A stretch of 10,974 nt of DNA, from NCBI GenBank assembly GCA_041746415.1, contig JBGTHB010000085.1, positions 1 through 10,974 on the forward strand, in the 5' to 3' direction. The stretch is from JBGTHB01 sp041746415 (GTDB taxonomy: Bacteria; Pseudomonadota; Gammaproteobacteria; Coxiellales; Coxiellaceae). The notes below the pieces were generated by a model. The model saw only the letters and a list, made by a program, of their open reading frames with translations, did not search any database and was not told the DNA's origin. Position numbers and translations under genes: made by a program. Numbering within the stretch: the first letter of the stretch is position 1; each line of letters opens with the position of its first letter. Below, piece by piece: positions 6,692-10,974 of the stretch.

Positions 6692-7735
6692 ATGTTTAAG
6701 AAACTCCGGGGTTTATTTTCAAACGATATTTCAATTGATCTTGGCACAGCAAACACGCTTATTTATGTAGTTGAGCAGGGTGGCATTGTATTGAATGAGC
6801 CATCTGTGGTTGCCGTGCGTAAAGATGGGCGTTCCAATAATACTGTTGCGGCAGTTGGTGCGGATGCTAAACGCATGTTAGGTCGTACACCAGGTAATAT
6901 TGTGGCGACGCGTCCATTAAAAGATGGCGTTATTGCTGACTTTCAGACTACCGAAAAAATGCTGCAATACTTTATTCACAAAGTGCATAAAACCAAATTT
7001 TTAAGACCCAGCCCACGCGTATTGGTGTGTGTACCCTGCGGTTCAACACAAGTGGAACGACGTGCAATTAAAGAATCCGCTTTGGGTGCTGGTGCGCGTG
7101 AAGTGTACTTAATTGAAGAACCCATGGCAGCGGCAATGGGTGCTGGTCTGCCAGTTGAAGAAGCCAGTGGTTCAATGGTAGTGGATATTGGCGGTGGCAC
7201 GACGGAAGTAGCCATCATTTCATTAAGCGGTATTGTGTATGCGGAATCAGTGCGTATTGGTGGTGATCGTTTTGATGAAGCCATTGTTAATTACGTGCGT
7301 CGTAACTACGGCGTGCTGATTGGTGAAACCACTGCAGAACGAATTAAGCAAGATATTGGCACGGCGTTTCCAGGCACAGAAGTGCGTGAAATTGAAGTAC
7401 GTGGTCGTAACTTGGCAGAAGGTGTGCCGCGTAGCTTTACTTTAAGCAGCAACGAAATTTTAGAAGCGTTACAAGAACCGCTTTCTGGTATCGTCGGTGC
7501 CGTGCGTGCTGCATTGGAACAAGCTCCACCTGAATTGGCAGCGGACATTGCTGAACGTGGTATGGTGTTAACGGGCGGTGGCGCCTTGTTGAAAGATATT
7601 GATCGTTTATTAATGGAAGAAACAGGATTGCCAGTGATTATCGCTGATGACCCACTTACGTGTGTTGCGCGTGGCGGTGGTCGTGCGTTGGAACTCATGC
7701 GTCAAATTGGTAGCGATTTTTTATCGCGTGATTAA
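6692..7735 (+). CDS. mreB: rod shape-determining actin homologue MreB
   Basis: From the ATG at 6692 the product is 347 residues, the same length as E. coli MreB. AAGGAAGA lies 7 to 15 bases upstream. A longer reading frame from 6587 adds 35 residues with no family support and runs through the promoter, so I rejected it. The N-terminal MFKKLRGLFS is the amphipathic membrane-binding helix. The actin-fold motifs follow in order: phosphate-1 IDLGTANTLIY (15-25), connect-1 IEEPMAAAMG (141-150), phosphate-2 VVDIGGGTTEVA (163-174) and adenosine LTGGGALLKDID (293-304). MreB forms ATP-dependent antiparallel filaments under the inner membrane. With MreC, MreD, RodZ, RodA and PBP2 these direct lateral peptidoglycan synthesis. 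It heads the mreBCD-yhdP run. Confidence 0.97.
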   Translation: MFKKLRGLFSNDISIDLGTANTLIYVVEQGGIVLNEPSVVAVRKDGRSNNTVAAVGADAKRMLGRTPGNIVATRPLKDGVIADFQTTEKMLQYFIHKVHKTKFLRPSPRVLVCVPCGSTQVERRAIKESALGAGAREVYLIEEPMAAAMGAGLPVEEASGSMVVDIGGGTTEVAIISLSGIVYAESVRIGGDRFDEAIVNYVRRNYGVLIGETTAERIKQDIGTAFPGTEVREIEVRGRNLAEGVPRSFTLSSNEILEALQEPLSGIVGAVRAALEQAPPELAADIAERGMVLTGGGALLKDIDRLLMEETGLPVIIADDPLTCVARGGGRALELMRQIGSDFLSRD

Positions 7736-7755
7736 TAACGGGTTGCTAGGTGAAG

Positions 7756-7797
7756 ATGATTTGTAAGCCAGCCGTTGTTGCCAATTCCAACCCATAA
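7756..7797 (+). CDS. possible 13-residue leader peptide between mreB and mreC
   Basis: ATG at 7756 is preceded closely by AGGTG (7749-7753) and reads MICKPAVVANSNP before TAA at 7795-7797. It is in the same frame as mreC and stops 15 bases before the candidate ATT start. It could couple mreB and mreC translation or open the hairpin over the mreC start, or it may be a chance ORF. I do not recognise the peptide. Confidence 0.25.
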   Translation: MICKPAVVANSNP

Positions 7798-7800
7798 ATT

Positions 7801-7806
7801 GGGGGG
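7801..7806 (+). promoter_or_regulatory. G-run likely acting as mreC ribosome-binding site
   Basis: GGGGGG can pair with the CCUCC of 16S rRNA through one G-U wobble. It lies 6 bases before ATT at 7813 but 45 bases before the ATG at 7852, so it favours the earlier non-ATG start. Confidence 0.4.
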
Positions 7807-7851
7807 TTACATATTAATAAGCTGCTATTCAAACAAAAATCGGCACCCGTT

Positions 7852-8727
7852 ATGCGCTTGTTTGTGTGCGTGGTGGTGGCGATAGCGTTAATGGTTTTGG
7901 GTCAGCATGCGCCATTTTTTAAAAAATGGCGTGCGCGTGCCGATTTGATTGTGCTACCCATCCAGTATCTGGTGAATTGGCCTATTCAAACGGTGCATTC
8001 GCTTGCGATGCGTCTCACCACACAACAAAAATTACTCGATGATAATGCGCGTTTGCGCGCCCATGAATTATTGTTACAAGCGCGTCTGCAAAAACTGTTG
8101 GTGCTTGAAAAAGAAAATGCGCAGCTACGCCAGTTAATGCAATCAACGCATTATGTTGGCGGTAAAGTAGTGGTAGGGCAAATATTAGCGGTGGATTTAA
8201 ATCCTGACTTGTATCAAGTAATCGTTGATCGGGGAGCGAAGGATCATGTTTACATTGGGCAACCGGTATTAGATGCCTATGGTGTGATGGGACAAGTGGT
8301 ACAGGTAGGAGAGTTAGCGAGTAAAGTTATGTTGATTACGGACTCGCGCAGTGCCATACCGGTACAAGATTACCGTAATAATGTGCGCGCTATAGCTGTT
8401 GGTCAGGGCATTAATGGTAAATTAGCTTTAATTAATGTACCGAATACCAGTGATATTAAAGCAGGCGATCTGTTTATTGCTTCCGGGTTGGGTTTGCATT
8501 ACCCGATTGGTTATCCTGTGGGTCGAGTTGCAAGTGTGAGCCATATTACCAATCAACGTTTTGCTAATATTGTATTGGTGCCATCAGCGCATTTAGATCA
8601 AACACAACAAGTTTTATTAGCCTGGCCCGATAAACTATCGTTAGCTAAAACCATTGAGAACGAATTAAAAGCGGATTTGCCCGAGCCGGGAATGCCGGAC
8701 GCATTAACAGCGGGAGCAGCAACTTAA
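7852..8727 (+). CDS. mreC: rod shape-determining protein MreC
   Basis: The product from this ATG has 291 residues. Residues 2-19 form a single membrane anchor (RLFVCVVVAIALMVLG). Residues 50-96 form a coiled coil (leucine-rich, ending LEKENAQLRQLMQ), and a periplasmic beta-barrel domain follows (VVGQILAVDLNP, VDRGAKDHVYIGQPVLD, GVMGQV, ITDSRSAIPV, IASGLGLHYPIGYPVGRV). MreC links MreB and MreD to PBP2 and activates it. The true start is probably further upstream. No ribosome-binding site precedes this ATG, and the frame is open back to TAA 7795. ATT at 7813 with GGGGGG six bases before it would add MNKLLFKQKSAPV. That gives 304 residues and the basic cytoplasmic tail usual for MreC. No in-frame GTG or TTG exists in between. 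The last base of the stop overlaps the mreD ATG. Confidence 0.94.
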   Translation: MRLFVCVVVAIALMVLGQHAPFFKKWRARADLIVLPIQYLVNWPIQTVHSLAMRLTTQQKLLDDNARLRAHELLLQARLQKLLVLEKENAQLRQLMQSTHYVGGKVVVGQILAVDLNPDLYQVIVDRGAKDHVYIGQPVLDAYGVMGQVVQVGELASKVMLITDSRSAIPVQDYRNNVRAIAVGQGINGKLALINVPNTSDIKAGDLFIASGLGLHYPIGYPVGRVASVSHITNQRFANIVLVPSAHLDQTQQVLLAWPDKLSLAKTIENELKADLPEPGMPDALTAGAAT

Positions 8728-9212
8728 TGTCTACAGCAATGAAAAATGCGCTATTTATTGCGTTAACATTATTATTCGGCATGATTTTAAGTGTTATTCC
8801 ATTACCACAAAGCATTGTATGGTGGCGTCCAGCTTGGGTATTTATGATTTTATTTTTTTGGATTACCGTAGCGCCAACGTATGTGGGTGTGATAAGTGCA
8901 TTTTTTGTGGGGTTATTAGTTGATTTATTGAGTGGCACCTTATTAGGTTTTCACGCTTTGGTTTTTAGTTTGTGCGCTTTCTTTCTGTTGTATTTTTACG
9001 TCAAAATAAATGGGTTGCCGATTTGGCAACGCACTTTGTTGTTAGCGGCTATGTTGTTTACTGGCTATCTATTACAAACATGGGTGTATGAATTAATTGG
9101 CGTGCCAATCGGTTTTTGGCATTTTCTTTTGCCTACCTTAACCAGCTCGTTATTGTGGCCATGGATATATTTATTATTACGTGATTACCAACAACGGTAT
9201 GAAATAGTATAA
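8727..9212 (+). CDS. mreD: rod shape-determining protein MreD
   Basis: This 161-residue integral membrane protein has about five to six hydrophobic segments, the usual MreD size. RPAWVFMILFFW (34-45) and GLLVDLLSGTLLGFHAL (62-78) match the conserved RPxW...YW and DxxxGxxLGxHAL signatures. MreD bridges MreC, MreB and the PBP2-RodA synthase in the inner membrane. The ATG overlaps the mreC stop in TAATG. GGGAG (8712-8716) is 10 bases upstream, so it is translationally coupled to mreC. The stop is followed directly by the ATG of the yhdP-like gene. Confidence 0.94.
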   Translation: MSTAMKNALFIALTLLFGMILSVIPLPQSIVWWRPAWVFMILFFWITVAPTYVGVISAFFVGLLVDLLSGTLLGFHALVFSLCAFFLLYFYVKINGLPIWQRTLLLAAMLFTGYLLQTWVYELIGVPIGFWHFLLPTLTSSLLWPWIYLLLRDYQQRYEIV

Positions 9213-10974
9213 ATGATAAAATTATGTGTAATTGGATTGTGTCGTTGGTTATGGTATCTGTTGGCAACTGCTGTCATTGTCTTTGCGTTGTTGATGACGG
9301 TTGCTCGTGTAGTTGCACCTATTTTGACTCGTCATCATGCTTTTTTTGAAAAATCACTTGGTCAAATTTTGCAGCATCCTATTACTATCCAAAAAATTAA
9401 TTTAAGCTGGCGAGGCTTTAATCCGGATTTACAATTCAGCGGTGTAAATCTTTATGATGCAACAAGAAAGCATAATTTAATGCGCATTGAACGTTTTGAT
9501 TTGGGCATTAATTTATTTCCAAGTTTGTGGCATCGGCGTCTATTGCCAAGTGAATTGCAAGTATCGGGAGCTAAGCTGGCTATCTATCAACAACCCAATC
9601 AACATTGGCAAGTATTGGGAAAGATAGGGATAAAAAACAATAATTCGCTTGGTGAGCTTGATACGATTTGGCAATGGCTGTTGTCACAAGCAAAAATTAA
9701 TATTAAAAATGTGGATGTAAACGTACATTATGCTGATGGTGTGGTGTTACCTGTGCGGCATTTGCAATTGAGTATCACACCAGGAGTGAGTCCCACCATT
9801 GCAGGCAATTATCACGTGGGTTCAACGAAGGGTTTTGTGCGTTTTGTGTGGCAAGTATCGAGTGCGCAGGACCCGTTTATAGCGCCATCGAAATTATTCG
9901 TTAAGATAAAACAGGTGCAACTTGCACAATGGTTGTTGCCCACGTTAACGAGTTTTCACATTAGCCTGCCGTTAAAGAACATGAGCGGTAGGGTAACAGC
10001 TAACGCCTGGGTTACTTTAATTAACCACAGCATCACCGAAGCTAGGGTCGAGGTAAAAAATGCCGCACTTGCTTTTGCTCTGCCACATTATTTTTCTGTG
10101 CCAGTGAAGTTGCAACCCATTTCAGCGCAATTGCTTTGGAGCACACACGGTAATTATTCGCAATTATCTGTATTGAATCTACGCGTTGGTTATAAAAATA
10201 AAAGCGACAATGGCGAATTGGCAGTGCGTTTTCATCACGCGCCGACAACATATATACAAGCGGTGGGGCATTTTAGTGTGCCAGATATTACGCCGTTCAC
10301 AAAATTAATACCAAAAAATTTACCGCCGGGCGCTCAGCGTTGGTTAAGTCATGCCTTTTTGGCTGGAGCAATTGATAACGCACATTTTCTTTGGCAGAGT
10401 CAGCCAGCGCAATTTGATATGACCATGCCGGTAAAAAACATTACGCTGCACTATGCGCGGCATTGGCCTGATGTTCAAGGATTAGATGCCAAGCTGCGGT
10501 TTCACCACAATAGTTTAACCGTGGTAACCACAGGTGGCAGTGTGGCTGAGGATCAGCTCGTTAACCTCACAGCGTCTCTTCCTAATTTAAAGCAAGGCAA
10601 GATTAATATTGAGGGTGATGTGGTTGGATCTATGCAAGCGGGTTTGGATTTTTTAGCGCGTTCGCCGTTATCCCTTGCTTCGTTTGTACAAGCGTGGCGA
10701 GCCACAGGCAATATGCGCTTGCATCTTAAGTTGGCGATTAATACCGCTCACAAAACGCAGCCTGTGATTTCGCATGGTGATATTCAATTCGCGCATATGG
10801 GTTTGATGATGCCAAACACGATGTTAAAGTTTTCTGCTATTGGTGGGGAATTAACATTTGATGACGCGGTTTTGTCAGCAAGCCATATTCATGGAAAATT
10901 CCTTGGTGCGCCAGTTTCGTTAATGATTAATACTCAGTTGTTGCATGATAAGCCGCAGTACGCATTGCATTTTA
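9213..10974 (+). CDS. yhdP: YhdP family AsmA-like envelope protein (3' truncated by window)
   Basis: The frame opens with ATG directly after the mreD stop and stays open through the last base, giving 587 codons. YhdP proteins usually have about 1,200 to 1,300 residues, so roughly half is visible. Residues 12-36 form one membrane anchor (WLWYLLATAVIVFALLMTVARVVAP). FEKSLGQILQHPITIQKINLSWRGFNPDLQFSGVNLYD follows, the N-terminal pattern of this family (hydrolysis-free, beta-rich AsmA-like repeats, TIGR02099/DUF3971). Later marks include IPKNLPPGAQRWLSHAFLAG, HWPDVQGLDAKLRFHHNSL and FLARSPLS. YhdP, with TamB and YdbH in E. coli, is implicated in moving phospholipid across the periplasm to the outer membrane. 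There is no clear ribosome-binding site, so translation probably depends on coupling to mreD. Gammaproteobacteria often have maf and rng between mreD and this gene, and both are absent here. Confidence 0.9.
   Translation, partial: MIKLCVIGLCRWLWYLLATAVIVFALLMTVARVVAPILTRHHAFFEKSLGQILQHPITIQKINLSWRGFNPDLQFSGVNLYDATRKHNLMRIERFDLGINLFPSLWHRRLLPSELQVSGAKLAIYQQPNQHWQVLGKIGIKNNNSLGELDTIWQWLLSQAKINIKNVDVNVHYADGVVLPVRHLQLSITPGVSPTIAGNYHVGSTKGFVRFVWQVSSAQDPFIAPSKLFVKIKQVQLAQWLLPTLTSFHISLPLKNMSGRVTANAWVTLINHSITEARVEVKNAALAFALPHYFSVPVKLQPISAQLLWSTHGNYSQLSVLNLRVGYKNKSDNGELAVRFHHAPTTYIQAVGHFSVPDITPFTKLIPKNLPPGAQRWLSHAFLAGAIDNAHFLWQSQPAQFDMTMPVKNITLHYARHWPDVQGLDAKLRFHHNSLTVVTTGGSVAEDQLVNLTASLPNLKQGKINIEGDVVGSMQAGLDFLARSPLSLASFVQAWRATGNMRLHLKLAINTAHKTQPVISHGDIQFAHMGLMMPNTMLKFSAIGGELTFDDAVLSASHIHGKFLGAPVSLMINTQLLHDKPQYALHF

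Larger units (their letters stand above)
7740..7808 (+). promoter_or_regulatory. mutually exclusive pairings over the mreC ribosome-binding site
   Basis: CAACCC (7788-7793) can pair with GGGTTG (7740-7745) just after the mreB stop. Its last five bases can instead pair with GGGTT (7804-7808), which covers part of the G-run that would be the mreC ribosome-binding site (7801-7806). CCAATT (7781-7786) and AATTGG (7797-7802) form a further stem. A 13-codon leader ORF ends over the switching segment. The design resembles translational attenuation, but this is inference from short stems. Confidence 0.3.

Noticed and set aside
6976..7698. Minus-strand ORFs of 102 and 130 codons inside mreB
   Set aside because: They are antisense shadows of mreB codon bias (Ser/Pro-rich translations) with no independent support.
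10042..10251. Minus-strand 69-codon ORF inside the yhdP-like gene
   Set aside because: The plus-strand yhdP frame is continuous here with family motifs on both sides. The antisense frame has no recognisable features.

Overview
The window looks like chromosomal DNA from an AT-leaning gammaproteobacterium. The evidence is a gatCAB operon running divergently from mreBCD, with a yhdP-family gene directly after mreD. This order is familiar from Pseudomonas and relatives. The base composition and a CATTGYGAGC...AACAATCC-type intergenic repeat would fit a Legionellales/Coxiella-like host-associated lineage, but that placement is inference.

Layout. Positions 1-354 carry little coding capacity: a possible 17-codon gene tail (2-55), hairpins with an 11-bp direct repeat (104-173), a perfect TATAAT (216-221) and a structured leader. 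Positions 355-1602 encode a PilX-like, prepilin-type protein whose C-terminal half is a repetitive, probably beta-solenoid domain. Positions 1697-3121 encode a secreted SH3-NlpC/P60 cell-wall peptidase. The convergent gap at 3122-3352 holds a 132-bp imperfect palindrome. Minus-strand gatC-gatA-gatB (6568 down to 3353) encodes the tRNA amidotransferase. Plus-strand mreB-mreC-mreD-yhdP starts at 6692 and runs off the right end.

How the genes fit together. GatCAB corrects Glu-tRNA(Gln) and/or Asp-tRNA(Asn). MreBCD organises lateral cell-wall synthesis, and the NlpC/P60 enzyme probably trims peptidoglycan peptides. YhdP is an AsmA-like envelope protein implicated in phospholipid transport to the outer membrane. 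Apart from GatCAB, every recognised gene acts in or on the cell envelope.

Most of the window is core genome and I see no convincing new defence or mobile system. The least ordinary parts are the pilin/beta-solenoid fusion with its structured leader, the mreB-mreC gap (a 13-codon leader ORF, two mutually exclusive RNA pairings, and a likely ATT start for mreC), the palindromic intergenic repeat, and the absence of maf and rng between mreD and yhdP.
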